Of a stretch of DNA of 64,000 nucleotides, positions 10,613-21,879 are shown piece by piece. Both the position numbers and the translations under genes were made by a program. Position 1 is the stretch's first letter. The number at the start of each line of letters is the position of its first letter. The notes beneath the pieces were generated by a model. It was not told the DNA's origin. It saw nothing but the letters and a program-made list of their open reading frames with translations, and did no database searches. Origin of the DNA: Euglena gracilis (lineage: Eukaryota > Euglenida > Euglenophyceae > Euglenales); NCBI GenBank assembly GCA_039621445.1, contig CP154956.1:59467178-59531177 (forward strand). The letters are read 5' to 3'.

Positions 10613-10812
10613 ATGACACATGCAAATCCCTTCCAGAGATTGCGTCCAGGGGTCCTGGGAGGGCTGAGAGGGAGGAGGAAGAGAAGCTGGAGAAGCCGGA
10701 GAAGGAGAAGGAGGATGGGGAGGAGACGAAGGATGCTGCTCCGCTGCGTCCTCACTGCAGGGGTCTCGGAGCTGCTTTGGAAGTCTTCTTCCTGTTCTGT
10801 GGACACAATTGA
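10613..10812 (+). CDS. Charged exon rich in Glu and Lys
   Basis: After an acceptor AG (10611-10612) the frame reads DTCKSLPEIASRGPGRAERE and then alternating Glu/Lys (EKLEKPEKEKEDGEETKD) to about 10750. It stays open to TGA at 10810, and a donor may lie near the GGGGTCTCG at 10767. The charged run predicts a helical or coiled linker. Third positions are G-rich. It may belong with the gene started at 4720, but the 5-kb distance makes that only a possibility. Confidence 0.45.
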
Positions 10813-11063
10813 TTTTTTTTGGTGGTGGTCACCTGATTTCATCTCTGCCGTGAAGGAGAGATTAAAATGCTTGCTCACCCCAGCACGCAAATATGTTAAT
10901 GCAAAATTTTCTTGAAAATTTTGATCAAAAAAGGGTCTTTTGATGGCTTTCATCGCCAGTGGCCATTGATCTTGGAAGGGGACAGGAAGGAAAGTTGGAT
11001 TGAAGTGAGTTTTTGTGGATCGCATGTTTGTTTTTTTAAGTGCTCATCAACTACATGTTTCAG

Positions 11064-11160
11064 ATGTCTTCTTTTCAATATGCCCACAAGAACCAATGCC
11101 TCTGCTTGCACCATGCCAAACCGAGCTTTGAGCAAGCGTTGGCCAAGATCTTGGATCTGG
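11064..11160 (+). CDS. Internal exon, unknown protein
   Basis: Well bounded: acceptor CATGTTTCAG ends at 11063 and donor GTACGT begins at 11161. The 97-nt exon reads MSSFQYAHKNQCLCLHHAKP followed by SFEQALAKILDLG, ending one base into a codon. The cysteine/histidine cluster CLCLHHAK might bind metal or lie in a fold core, but I do not recognise the family. Confidence 0.5.
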
Positions 11161-11516
11161 GTACGTTTTCGCTCTCTGTCACACCACAGTTCTGTTTGCT
11201 TCTGGGATTGCAGTAAAATATAATTTTATTTGGATTTGCCCTGTCGGCAAGGGATCGTTATGATTATTCTCATGCCTCAAACAAGGGTGTTGATACCTCT
11301 CGGACATAAAAAAATTTGAAATGACAGAATTTGAAGGAGAGGGTTAAAAGCAATTCTGAAAGACAGAAGCTGTGGGCGGCGCTCCCGCTGGAGGCTGATT
11401 GGCTGCCGCAAACCCAAAGTTTTGATTGCGATTGGATTGCGCCACCCCAGCTGGAGACGCTCTGCCCAAAAGGAAAGGCCCGCCGACCGAGGCGTCCATT
11501 GCGGGCCGCCGCGCAG

Positions 11517-11659
11517 GTGAGATCCCTCGGGACATGGCCATCGTCGGGCTCAACGTCACCCACAAGTCCCCCCACGCGAAGGAGTGGCGAGTCTCCACCG
11601 ACCTCCCCCGCCCCCCGTTCGAGGAGCTGAGTGACCTGCCACTCGGGATGCGACAGTGA
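11517..11659 (+). CDS. Exon, unknown protein
   Basis: G/C-ending frame following GCCGCCGCGCAG (acceptor at 11516). It encodes EIPRDMAIVGLNVTHKSPHA, then KEWRVSTDLPRPPFEELSDL, and stops at TGA 11657-11659. A donor GTGACC at 11631 would end it earlier. NVT is a possible N-glycosylation site, compatible with a lumenal domain of the type II membrane protein begun at 4720, although that link is unproven. Confidence 0.45.
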
Positions 11660-12141
11660 TGTGCAGAGCTGGAGGAAGAACCGAAGATGAGGATGTCTAA
11701 AGCGCAGAAGTTGAGTACCCACCTCCCCCTGATCATTTGTCCTACGTTTGAGTCAATATGACCCCCTCCAGTTGGCCTCTAACGTGTTGAACGGGTGGGA
11801 GCAGGGTTGGGCTGTTGACAGGAGGGTATTGGGGAGGCCAGGATTCCCAGCATGTTTGGATTCACCAAAAAATGTGACACAATCCAAGCAGCCCTGCCAT
11901 TTCGAGAGCAAGGATGATGCGCAACGTGTGCGACTCGCCTTATTTGACTTATGTCTGTCAGTCTGTCATTCCATTTTCATTTGTTGTTAATCTGCCATTC
12001 GCCCCACCTCTCTGTCGGGCGCCTCCTCAACTTGCTTCATTTTTGCTCAAACTGCAGTCTTATTTATTGGTGGTTGCATTTAACTTCACTCTGATTCTAG
12101 TTGAGTGACGTCTGGTCCCGTGCTCAATCCAAGCTGTTCAG
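11660..12141. other. Stretch with weak exon candidates
   Basis: Two frames are suggestive but unproven: 11668-11750 (ELEEEPKMRMSKAQKLSTHL) after a GATGTGCAG acceptor, and 11748-11990 (ASNVLNGWEQGWAVDRRVLG). Neither has a convincing donor. Confidence 0.3.
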
Positions 12142-12212
12142 CCCACCTTTGCATCTACCTACCATACCTTCAAGGATGTACATCTGTGGTGCACTGGATA
12201 CATTACCGACAG
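12142..12212 (+). CDS. Short internal exon, unknown protein
   Basis: Between acceptor AAGCTGTTCAG (ends 12141) and donor ACAG followed by GTGTCT (12213). The 71-nt frame reads PTFASTYHTFKDVHLWCTGY then ITDR. Composition and both splice sites fit a coding exon. Family not recognised. Confidence 0.4.
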
Positions 12213-12278
12213 GTGTCTACATCGATCCTCTTCTGACCGTGTTTGTATCTGATGCTTGGAGGTATATAGGTACCCCCC

Positions 12279-12658
12279 CCCCCCCAAATAATACCCCCCC
12301 AGGGTATTATTTTTTCGCCCGAAGTCCCGGCCCGAGGGGGGGGGTATTATTTAGGGGGGGGGAAATTTCGAAGTTCCGTAGGAGCAAAAATAGCGCCAAA
12401 ACCCCCTTTTGGGGTCATTTTTTGTACTTTCTCATGAAATTTAGCATTTTTTTGGAGGCCAGGTGATCCAGAAAAATCGATTTTTTTGTAATTTGTTGTA
12501 AGAGATTGTGATTTTTACATACATTTTCAGGTCAAAAATCCGGGCCTTCGGCCTGAAACTGGGGGGGGGGGGAGTATTATTTTGGCGGCCGAAGTCGGAC
12601 CCCGAGGGGGGGCTATTATTTGGTCGGGTATTATTTGGGGGGGTATTATTTGGGGGGA
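12279..12658. mobile_element. C-tract MITE-like element 2
   Basis: 22-bp terminal inverted repeats: CCCCCCCAAATAATACCCCC at 12279 and the complement GGGGGTATTATTTGGGGGG ending 12658. Subterminal modules at 12303-12355 and 12573-12620 repeat TATTATTTT..CG..CGAAGTC..G.CCCGAGGGGGGG in direct orientation. The central ~200 bp is AT-rich and non-coding. Confidence 0.65.
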
Positions 12659-12810
12659 GGGTTTAACACAAATAGTGTCTGAGCTGCAACGTTTACTTCC
12701 TTTGCACCATGGTGTTCCATTCTCCCCAACGAGGGCACAGGCCATTTTCATTTCTCCCTTTTGTTTCACAACAGATGCAAAGCACTCCTGGAATGAATGG
12801 AATACCGACC

Positions 12811-12962
12811 CCCCCCCCGGGAAACTGTCATGCCCGAGAACCTGTCAGGGTCCCGCCTGGGAAACTGTCAGGGTCCCTGGTACTGGCCAACCTGTCAGTA
12901 TAGGAAGTTGTCAGGGTCCCCGGTACTGGCCAACCTGTCAGGTGACAGTTTCCCGGGGGGGT
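12811..12962. mobile_element. C-tract MITE-like element 3
   Basis: Ends CCCCCCCCGGGAAACTGTCA (12811-12830) and TGACAGTTTCCCGGGGGGG (12943-12961) are inverted repeats. Between them, variants of CTGTCAGGGTCCC and two copies of GGTACTGGCCAACCTGTCAG are arranged as short direct repeats. Total about 150 bp, non-coding. Confidence 0.7.
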
Positions 12963-13224
12963 GGGGTAGGTACTCATTGATCCAGGACATATCACATCCA
13001 TCTTGTCTCGCAACCGCTGCGGATCTCCTCGTTTTCTCCCAGCATTTGAAAGGGCTTTCTGTCTGCTCCACCTTTCTCAGTAAGCATCAAATATTGGTCA
13101 ATCAGTCGAAGACGAAACGTTCAGGTGTGCTAGAGTGTGAGAGTTATCGGTAATTTCTCTTGTGGAGTGTCGAGCAAAGCTCCTGGCAATGCCACACACC
13201 CGAATCCCTCAATTCCTAACTTAA

Positions 13225-13690
13225 CCCCCCCATTTACACCGATGGGTCAGTATATCTTTTTCACATTCTTTGAAATCCTGGGGGAGTCGGTATAAATGAG
13301 GGGGGTAGGTGTAAATGGGTCAAGGTGCTCTCGACTGAGGGGATAGGGCAGGGACGAAGCGACGTGCATTGATGCTCTCCCGTGTTTCCCTAATAAACAA
13401 CAGTCAATCTGTTCATATTTCGCCGGAAAGTGGACGCTGGGGTAAGCCTGAATGCTTTTTTAGTGTTTATTGCGACTCTTTGTGCTTTGTTGTGTTTAAT
13501 CTTGATTGGCTTGGTGGGCCCAGATGCAAGCGAGGGGTCGGTACAGATTTATTTATTCTTTTTCCCTTCAGAGGTCCATATAAATGGGGGGGGTCGATAT
13601 AAATGGATTTCTTCTGATTTTTTCCTGGGGGGTCGGTATAAATAGGGGAAGTTGGTATAAAGGGGGTCAGTCTAAATTGGGAGTGGTTAC
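13225..13690. mobile_element. C-tract repeat cluster 4
   Basis: CCCCCCCATTTACACCGATG (13226) is matched by inverted GTCGGTATAAATGAGGGGGG (13285-13304), outlining an ~80-bp element. Further copies of GGTCGGTATAAAT and GGTCGATATAAAT recur at 13585-13680. Likely one family copied or fragmented several times. No reading frame is supported. Confidence 0.5.
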
Positions 13691-13846
13691 AATACTTGAG
13701 AATAAGCCACAGGCCACCTCGGGAATGAGTCGCTCCAAAGCGCAATGCACTTTAGGATGCCTGCAAAAGCAGTGATTGATATTGATACAAATACAAAGAG
13801 ATCCTTTGAACATATATTTTTTCTAATGGCTTCTCACTGGTTGCAG

Positions 13847-14007
13847 AATTCTTGAGTGCAATCATCCCGGAGCCGTCGCCAGACATCATGGGGGTGGACA
13901 ACCTTGGGCATTATCATTATGGGCTCGCCTTTTGTGATTTCTGGACATCTACCTATCTGGTGTACATTGTGGACTGCATACCCCGTTTTGTGTTGACATA
14001 TTATCAG
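13847..14007 (+). CDS. Internal exon, unknown (aromatic-rich) protein
   Basis: Strong acceptor (CACTGGTTGCAG, ends 13846) and donor (TATCAG followed by GTTTGCC at 14008). The 161-nt frame reads SAIIPEPSPDIMGVDNLGHY then HYGLAFCDFWTSTYLVYIVD and PRFVLTYYQ. Rich in aromatic residues. The pattern D-N-L-G followed by an F-C-D core faintly recalls integrase-type RNase H folds but lacks enough landmarks to call that. Left as unknown. Confidence 0.45.
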
Positions 14008-14205
14008 GTTTGCCAGATCCAACTGCCTCTTAGAGGTTGTCATCCTTCACCCTTGGGATCAAGTTAGTGCGATTGTAATTATTATTTTCTTGCACATTTG
14101 CAACCTGTCAATGCAATTTTCTTTTGGGGAATTGTGACTGATCGCATTTTTCCGCAGTAATTGTATTTTTTTCATTGCTTCGTCCTCATACATTTCAATA
14201 TAAAT

Positions 14206-14211
14206 ATTTCA

Positions 14212-14242
<31 letters not shown>

Positions 14243-14660
14243 CATACATACATACGTACATACATACATGCATGCATGCATGCATGCATCCATCCATCCA
14301 TCCATCCATCCATCCATCCATCCATACATACATCATACATCCATCCATCCATCCATCCATCCATCCATCCATCCATCCATCCATCCATCCATCCATCCAT
14401 CCATCCATCCATCCATCCATCCATCCATCCATGCATCCATCCATCCATACATACATACATACATACATACATGCATGCATACATACATACATACATACAT
14501 ACATACATACATACATACATACATACATACATACATACATACATACATACATACATACCTACATACATACATACATACACACATACATACATACATACAT
14601 ACATACATACATACATACATACATACATACATACATACATACATACATACATTACAAACA

Positions 14661-14691
<31 letters not shown>

Positions 14692-16796
14692 CATACATAC
14701 ATACATACATACATACATACATACATACATACATACATACATACATACATACATACATACATACATACATACATACATACATACATACATACATACATAC
14801 ATACATACATACATACATACATACAGACTTACATACAGTCATACATACAGACATACAGACATACATACATACCTACATACATACATACACATGCATACAG
14901 ACATACATCCATACATACATACATACATACATACATACATACATACAGACATACATACAGACATACATACATACATACATACATACATACATACATACAG
15001 ACATACATACATACATACATACAGACAGACATACATACATACATACATACATACATACATACATACATACATACATACAGACATACATACATACAGACAT
15101 ACAGACATACAGACAGACATACATACATACATACATACATACATACATACATACATACATACATACATACATACGTACATACATACATACATACATACAC
15201 ATACATACATACATACAGACGTACATACGTACATACATACATACGTACATACATACATACATACATACATACATACATACATACATACAGACAGACATAC
15301 AGACATACATACATACATACATACAGACAGACATACAGACAGTACATACAGACAGACAGACACATACAGACATACATACATACACATACATACATACAGA
15401 CAGACACAGACACACAGACAGACATACAGACATACAGACATACATATACATACATACATACATACATACATACATACATACACATACATACAGATACAGA
15501 CAAACAGACAAACAGACATACAGACATACAGACAGACAGACAGACAGACATACATACATACATACAGACAGACAGACACACAGACATACAGACAAACATA
15601 CATACATACATACATACATACATAGATACATACATACTACATACATACATACACTACATACATACATACATACATACATACAACATACATACATACATAC
15701 ATACATACATACATACATACATACAGACATACTACATACATACATACATACACATACATACAGACATACATACATACATACAGACATACATACAGACATA
15801 CATACAACATACATATACAGACATACATACAGACATACATACATACATACATACAGCATACATACATCATACATACAGACATACATACATACATACATAC
15901 ATGCATACATACATACATACATACATACATACATACATACATACATACATACATACATACATACATACATACATACATACAGACAGACATAAACACACAG
16001 ACATACATACAAACATACATACATACATACATACATACATACATACATACATACATACATACATACATACATACATACAGACATACATACATACATACAT
16101 ACATACATACATACATACATCCATACATACATACATACATACATACATACATACATACATACATACATACATACATACATACATACATACATACATACAT
16201 ACATACATACATACATACATACATACATACATACATACATACATACATACATACATACATACATACATACATACATACATACATACTAATCCTACATTCA
16301 TACATACATACATACATACATACATACATCACATACATACATACATACATACATACATACATACATACATACATACATACATACATACATACATACATAC
16401 ATACATACATACATACATACATACATACATACATACATACATACATACATACACACATATATGCATGCATGCATGCATGCATGCATGCATACATAAATAC
16501 ATACATACATACATACATACATCCATCCATCCATCCATCCATCCATCCATCCATCCATCCATCCATCCATCCATCCATCCATCCATCCATCCATCCATCC
16601 ATCCATACATACATACATACATACATACATACATACATACATTCATTCATACATACGTAAGTACGTACGTACATAAAGACAGACAGACAGACAGACAGAC
16701 AGACACACAGACACACAAACACACATACATACAGACACACGGACAGACACACGCATGTGCACCCGTCCATCCATTCGTCCATCCATTCCATTCCAT

Positions 16797-16832
<36 letters not shown>

Positions 16833-16923
16833 CCATCCACCCACCCATCCATCCATCCATCCATCCATCCATCCATCCATCCATCCATACCATCCATCCA
16901 TTCGTCCATCCATTCCATTCCAT

Positions 16924-16959
<36 letters not shown>

Positions 16960-17135
16960 CCATCCACCCACCCATCCATCCATCCATCCATCCATCCATC
17001 CATCCATCCATCCAGCCATCCATCCATTCATCCACCCATGGATACATCCATGGATGGATGTATGCATGTCAATCCATCCATCCATCCATGCACACATACA
17101 TGCCCACACACATCATACGTGCATTTCAATGTATA
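14206..17135. repeat. 2.9-kb CATA/CATC tetranucleotide microsatellite
   Basis: Almost uninterrupted (CATA)n with blocks of (CATC)n (about 14287-14450, 16520-16605, 16760-17090), GCAT runs (14266-14288, 16461-16490) and CAGA-rich blocks (15290-15600, 16676-16745). Because 4 is not a multiple of 3, all three frames on each strand stay open for hundreds of codons (Tyr-Ile-His-Thr or Met-Tyr-Val-Cys repeats). These are not genes. In the CATC tail a ~128-bp higher-order unit containing CATTCGTCCATCCATTCCAT occurs twice (about 16771 and 16899). Confidence 0.97.
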
Positions 17136-17540
17136 CACATTTGGCAAGTGGGAAGTTTAGCCCCCCACCGGGTTGGGTACAGGAATGTGGGATTGTGAAA
17201 GGCGTGGGAAAGGGGAGGATGGTTAGGTCGGAAGTCAGGCCCGATATGATATGATGTGGTTATGCTTTCAGTTTTTGGAGCAGCGGATGACACTGACTGT
17301 ACTTCTGACCTGTCAGAACTCGATGTACCATCGCCCCCCGTACCCCAAACCCAGCTCCTGCCTCAGAGCAGGAGCTTATTATTTTCTTATTGACCAAAAA
17401 TTATTTTCTTTTGGATCAAAAGCTAATTGGCAACTCATTTTTTTTTTGAGGGGGTGAGGGTATCTCGGGTATTCAGGAATTTCAAGTATGGTTGCTTAGG
17501 AATCTGGAAGGCTGCCCTCAACTTACATGGTGATGGGTCA

Positions 17541-17728
17541 ACCCCCCCCCCCCCCATTTGACCAATGGCCGGGCTCCTTCGAACCCCCAATTAGCCAATT
17601 GGGGGGGGGACAATTAGGGGGGGGTACCTTGACCATTAGCCAATTGGGCTGACCCCCCCCCCCAATTGGCTAATGGACCGACCTTCGGGACCCCCAATTA
17701 GCCAATTGGGGGGGGGGGGCAATCAGGG
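17541..17728. mobile_element. C-tract MITE-like element 5
   Basis: Bounded by a long C run (17542-17555) and a G run (17708-17720). Contains several forward and inverted copies of CCCCAATTAGCCAATTGGGG, itself partly palindromic (from about 17585, 17634, 17662 inverted, and 17691). Non-coding, same general design as elements 1-4. Confidence 0.6.
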
Positions 17729-17865
17729 GGGGATGAGGGTACACGAAGAGCCTGAAATTCAGTTCGAGACATAGTCAGTGCTGGTTCAAAAGGGATATGG
17801 TGAGATGTCCCTTGGTTTCTGGATGTCCTGGTTTCAGGAAGCCCACGCTGCCCCCTCCACTGCAG

Positions 17866-18023
17866 TTGCTGGAGCAGCACACCGACCCCGAGCACCCGCT
17901 GTACATCGTGTCTCCGGGGGAGTTCTGGGCGATGCAGTTCCTGGTGGAGGTGCTCGGCATCCCCCGCCACCTCATCCTGCTGACCCCGAACCACATCATC
18001 TGGGAGATCTACTACCCGACCTT
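17866..18023 (+). CDS. Internal exon, unknown protein
   Basis: Acceptor CCTCCACTGCAG ends at 17865 and donor GTACGT starts at 18024. Virtually every codon ends in G or C. The 158-nt exon reads LLEQHTDPEHPLYIVSPGEF, then WAMQFLVEVLGIPRHLILLT and PNHIIWEIYYPTL. This is one of the most convincing host exons in the window. The alternating strand/helix pattern suggests a globular enzyme domain; I do not recognise the family. Confidence 0.65.
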
Positions 18024-19343
18024 GTACGTTTCTTTCGGCACGCTGTATTGGGCTCAGAGATTTTTCGAAAATTTCTGTATTTCTTTTTTAGCAGTTTGGA
18101 CCGAATGGCACAATTTCGCTCTTGAGCAATTGCAGTGCATCCTCCACCTCTGGGCCATGCCGTTGCTTAAATGTGTCAAGCTCTCAATCACCTTTTTACA
18201 AGAATTCTGAGTCCAGAACTTTGCTTACTGAGTGATTGGGATACAAACCGTAAATTTGTGATAAATAAAAATTTTGGGTTTCGTTTGGTGAGTTTTTCTT
18301 TTTGATTCCTGCTCCCCCCCCCCCCAATTTTGTTGGAATTCCGAGCTTTTTATTGGCATCTGACCGCGATGCTTGCGGTGGGAGTTGAAGTGTGATTTCT
18401 TTTGTCGATTTTTTTTCTGTTTGGCGATACATACAGACAATAGAGCACAGCTTTCCAGAGTGTCAAACGAGGGGCATTACATTGCCAGGGTGAAGCACTG
18501 GTATGCTGTGGGCTTGTGGCAGCCACCCAGGCTTTGGCCAAAAGATGCCCCAAACAAGATTTGCGTCCTTTTGTCCTTTGTTTTTCAGCAAGGGATGATG
18601 AGGCGTTGTACCAATACCAGGACATCTGGATTAGTTGGAGTAGAAAATTGGGTTGGCCTTTGGGGGGGGTATGTTAGGAGAGTGCCCAAGGATTTTGGGT
18701 GGGCTTTCTAACCAAAAGCCATTTTTGCACAATGTGTAATGTGCCTACACATATAATCATCCCAGGAATATTGCATCCCACCAATTATACAATTCCTAAT
18801 CATTATGCACCCCCCATCAGGGCGCAATACGAAAGAAAAACGAAGGGAATCACACACTATGATTTTTTTTATCAAAAACGTTGGGGGTTAGCCTGGACGA
18901 TCATAATAGGTACGATCGGTGTGAAGGGGAAAACGGAATGATTCTTGTTGAACCATTCCAATTCATTAATATATCTCCGACAAGAACTGCAACCAGGAGC
19001 TTAGGTCCCGTCCCGCCCTATGAAGCGCGCCGTGTTGTGTTGGGCCCGCGCCGCCGCCTGCCGCCCCGGCCACCAGCGGACGGGGTCGGTGCTGAGCAAC
19101 TGCAGCAACCTCAGCACGTCGGGCCGCACAGCACTGCTGGTCCCCGTGGTCACGATGGAGAGCCCCGCAGCCAGGGCTGCGCTGCCCAGGCCCCTCGGGC
19201 CGATGGCGGTGTCGTCCATGACCCACACAACACATTAAGTTTGGTGGAGTTTCAAAGGTTCCTCCCGGGAGATCGCCCTCCCTCCGCCCGAGGACTTGGT
19301 CTCTGTGCTTCATTTCATTTTCATTGATTCATTTTCATTTCAG
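18024..19343. other. Intron-like sequence with two ambiguous frames
   Basis: At 18439-18570 a plus frame (AQLSRVSNEGHYIARVKHWY) follows a CATACAG acceptor but the antisense frame is equally good. At 19228-19001 a GC-rich minus-strand frame starts MDDTAIGPRGLGSAALAAGL and ends at TAA after about 70 codons; the plus strand of the same stretch is also open. With convincing plus-strand exons on both sides, I leave the strand unresolved. Confidence 0.35.
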
Positions 19344-19524
19344 GACCCCCCCCCCCCCGCAGCCCTGAGCGGCGCCCTGCCGGCAGGAGTGCAGGGGCAG
19401 GGGCTGGACGAGCTGGAGCCGGCACTGGCCCTCCACCCCACCCCGCCCGCCTGTCCCTCCCCCGGCCCTGCTGGCGCCACGGCGGGCCAGCAGTCCCTGG
19501 CGGCGGCTCGGCAGCAACCCATGG
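19344..19524 (+). CDS. Internal exon, Ala/Pro-rich
   Basis: Textbook acceptor (TTCATTTTCATTTCAG, ends 19343) and a donor at ATGG followed by GTATTG (19525). The frame reads SGALPAGVQGQGLDELEPAL then ALHPTPPACPSPGPAGATAG and QQSLAAARQQPM, with G/C third bases. It begins with a C run that may be length-variable. Low-complexity linker-like protein; family unknown. Confidence 0.55.
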
Positions 19525-19841
19525 GTATTGCAACCAGGGTCAGGGTCGTTGCCGGTGTCACGGACCGTGCGGAGGGTGCATTGTTGATCACATGAATGGT
19601 ACATGGTACGCGTTGGGCGTCCAGGGGGGTGGTGTGTGAAATCGACGTTGAGTTCAAGGGTGTCGCCCCATCCCCTGGGGCCTCAGATTTTTTTTGGTTT
19701 CATAAGTGAAATTTTGAGCAAAAACGGCCAAAAATGGGTCAAGATTGGGTTGCGCAGCTCAAATTTTGGGTCAAGGATCAGTTTTTTTCATAATTGGGGG
19801 TTTTGGGTGTTTTTTTTTTCGCAGTTTCGATTTTTAATACC

Positions 19842-19863
19842 GGTTCGATCCCCAGTCGGGCCC

Positions 19864-19896
<33 letters not shown>

Positions 19897-19941
19897 CGTT
19901 GTTGTTGTTGTCGGCGTCGTCGTCATCGTCGTTGTTGTCAA
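19842..19941 (+). repeat. B-box-like motif followed by a TTG microsatellite
   Basis: GGTTCGATCCC (19842-19852) matches the RNA polymerase III B-box consensus and is followed within 12 bases by (TTG)n with scattered C changes (19864-19941). No tRNA cloverleaf could be folded around it and no A box was seen. A degenerate tRNA-derived SINE with a TTG tail is one explanation; chance is another. Confidence 0.35.
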
Positions 19942-19945
19942 AGAG

Positions 19946-20207
19946 ACCACCTCCGGACTTCATCACATGGACCGCTGCAGCAGACGGCCATGGCTGGCCA
20001 CGCTCCGCTTCCGAAAACGTTGAGCCCTGCTTGGCTGCCGTTGACGATCGTGGTGCCTTGCACGCATTTGCTGAACGGATGGCTGATGCAGGAGTCGCTG
20101 TTGGTCACAATGGACATGTGGCGCTCGCCTCGAGGAATTTTTGTTGCATGAGTGTTCTGATGTGTTTTTTTTGCCTTGTGCTGACCTACAACCAAGGCGT
20201 TGCTTAA
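19946..20207 (+). CDS. Candidate exon, unknown protein
   Basis: Frame with mixed but coding-like codons: PDFITWTAAADGHGWPRSAS, ENVEPCLAAVDDRGALHAFA, ERMADAGVAVGHNGHVALAS. It is open to a stop at 20207; the true 3' end is probably a donor near the GTGTTC at 20152. The start follows one of the AGs at 19943/19945. The antisense frame is also open (core CVQGTTIVNGSQAGLN), so the strand is not certain, but neighbouring plus-strand exons favour this one. Confidence 0.35.
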
Positions 20208-20390
20208 GAAAAACTTACCCCATCTCCGGGGGGGTCCAGCCATCCAGCAGCCTTTTTCCAGCCCTAGACACACCTCCAACGAGTTTTGTTTATTTTGCAG
20301 CCGCCCGAAGGGTGACAGATTTTTGGCTTTTCAGGGTGCAAAAAACTGGGCCAAAAATTGGCAAAATGGGTCGTATTTGGGCTGTCCAGG

Positions 20391-20618
20391 GCCAGGCTTC
20401 TGCTTAACGGTTCGCAGTACCCTGGGGGGGGGGGGCTCGACTTCAGCTGGTCCAATTTAGCTGGTGTAATTTTTTGTGGACCCGGGGGGGGTCCACTAGA
20501 ATGGCTCACTTGTGGAATTTTTTTCCCCAGTGACTGCCGGTGAAAGCGCCAAAAGCTTTTTCTGACCCCCCAAAACCTGCCAAAATTCCTATTTTTCGGC
20601 ATTTTTGAACAAAATCAG
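20391..20618 (+). repeat. Dispersed repeat R1, copy 1
   Basis: Starts CAGGCTTCTGCTTAACGGTT, contains a G-run/C-run centre and ends GGCATTTTTGAACAAAATCAG. It is homologous in direct orientation to 22310-22552. Non-coding interspersed repeat. Confidence 0.6.
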
Positions 20619-21074
20619 CCAAAAATATAACCCCCCCCCCCAATAGAAGCACGGGGCCGCTACAAGAGCAGGGTCCAAAAAAGTGCCCCCCCCCCCCCCG
20701 CCGCCGAAGGGGTCAGTCCACTGCAAGTGCACCCCCCCATTTTGAGAAGCGTACCCCCTGCCCACGGAGGCAGCTGTCCGCTATAAGGATACCCGTGCTT
20801 CTGTTAGGTTATAAAGAACCCATTTCCACCTCATAGTGCCAGAGAAATTTTTTTTCCAGTCAGAGTACCCCAGGACCCCGTCTTTTTTTTTCCTGTGGCT
20901 AGTAAAATGGCTGGCTCGTGGACCCCCCCCCCCCGGCACCTTAAGCAAGCAGTATTCTGGTCAGGGCAAACTGCCAATAAACCAACTAATTGGCAGTTTT
21001 TTTGGGGGCAGTTTCGATTTTTTTGGCACCCGGTTGGATAGCAAGGAGGATTCAACTTCGGTTCTTTTCGGCAG

Positions 21075-21147
21075 CCGGTCTACCCGCGCCGCATGTCCAG
21101 TGTGGCCAACCCCCGCTGGGCCCCCGGACTTAAGCGCCGCCCTCCAG
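21075..21147 (+). CDS. Short internal exon, basic
   Basis: Acceptor GGTTCTTTTCGGCAG (ends 21074) and donor CTCCAG followed by GTGTGC (21148). The 73-nt frame reads PVYPRRMSSVANPRWAPGLK then RRPP. G/C-ending codons. Part of the multi-exon plus-strand gene(s) across 17.9-22.2 kb. Family unknown. Confidence 0.55.
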
Positions 21148-21255
21148 GTGTGCCGGCCGTCGCCCCTGCGCGGATGCCGGAATCGTCGTGGCATTCCAAG
21201 TCTCCTGTCGCTGTGTCTGCGTTGCGGTAGCCCTGGCACCCGTGACGTCCCACAG

Positions 21256-21321
21256 GTGGTCCTGCAGCTGCTCGACTTGTATGGGACAGAGGGGGGCGTC
21301 CCGCCTTCTCTGGCACTCCTG
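21256..21321 (+). CDS. Short internal exon
   Basis: Acceptor GACGTCCCACAG (ends 21255) and a consensus donor CTCCTG followed by GTGAGC (21322). The 66-nt frame reads VVLQLLDLYGTEGGVPPSLA then LL: a short amphipathic helix and a proline turn. It is a multiple of three, so it could be skipped without a frameshift. Confidence 0.55.
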
Positions 21322-21879
21322 GTGAGCGCTGTCCATGGAGGCGCAAACCCCCCCCCCACAAGTGCAGTACCCCTCCATGCAGTGGTGGTTGCGTGACACG
21401 CTTTTCAGGTGTCAATTCATGCCAGGTCGCTGATAGAAATGCTGGATATCTGAATAGTTTTAATAATATACCAAGTTCAATTTCCGGAATTTCTGGAATG
21501 ATCCTGAACTTCCTGACCAAAAGTACGGAATAGTTTTGTCCCCCCTGCATTTTTTACCAGCAGAAACTGGAAGGGATAAACAAATTTGGCCACTCGTCTC
21601 TCTTCATAACTGAAGGGCCAAGGGAGGGCAGCAGTCAAAACTTCAGCTACCTGCCTTTCCTTTGCTGATCCCTGATGCTGATGAAATAATCCACAGTAAG
21701 GTTGTGTTTGGAAGCTAAAAAAGTCAGAATTTGGGAGTTGATGGATTCCAGTTGCGCAGGCATTTCCAAAGCAACAGGCCCCACCGACAGATGTCTGAAA
21801 CTTTTGTTTAAATGTCTCATCTGTGGAAATTATATGCTTCGCAAATGCCATGCGTGTTGGCCCTGGCCCAACCTGGTGG

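Noticed and set aside
13847-14007. Integrase fragment
   Set aside because: D-N-L-G and F-C-D spacing only loosely recalls an integrase core; no zinc domain, second Asp or Glu nearby, while splice sites favour a host exon.
14161-17160. Open frames up to 999 codons of Tyr-Ile-His-Thr or Met-Tyr-Val-Cys repeats
   Set aside because: Produced by a tetranucleotide microsatellite that is free of stops in every frame on both strands.
19001-19228. Minus-strand single-exon gene (MDDTAIGPRG...)
   Set aside because: Good composition but the plus strand is also open, there is no acceptor, and neighbouring supported exons are on the plus strand; kept only as a note.
19842-19870. tRNA gene
   Set aside because: Only a B-box match; no acceptor stem, anticodon arm or A box could be found upstream.
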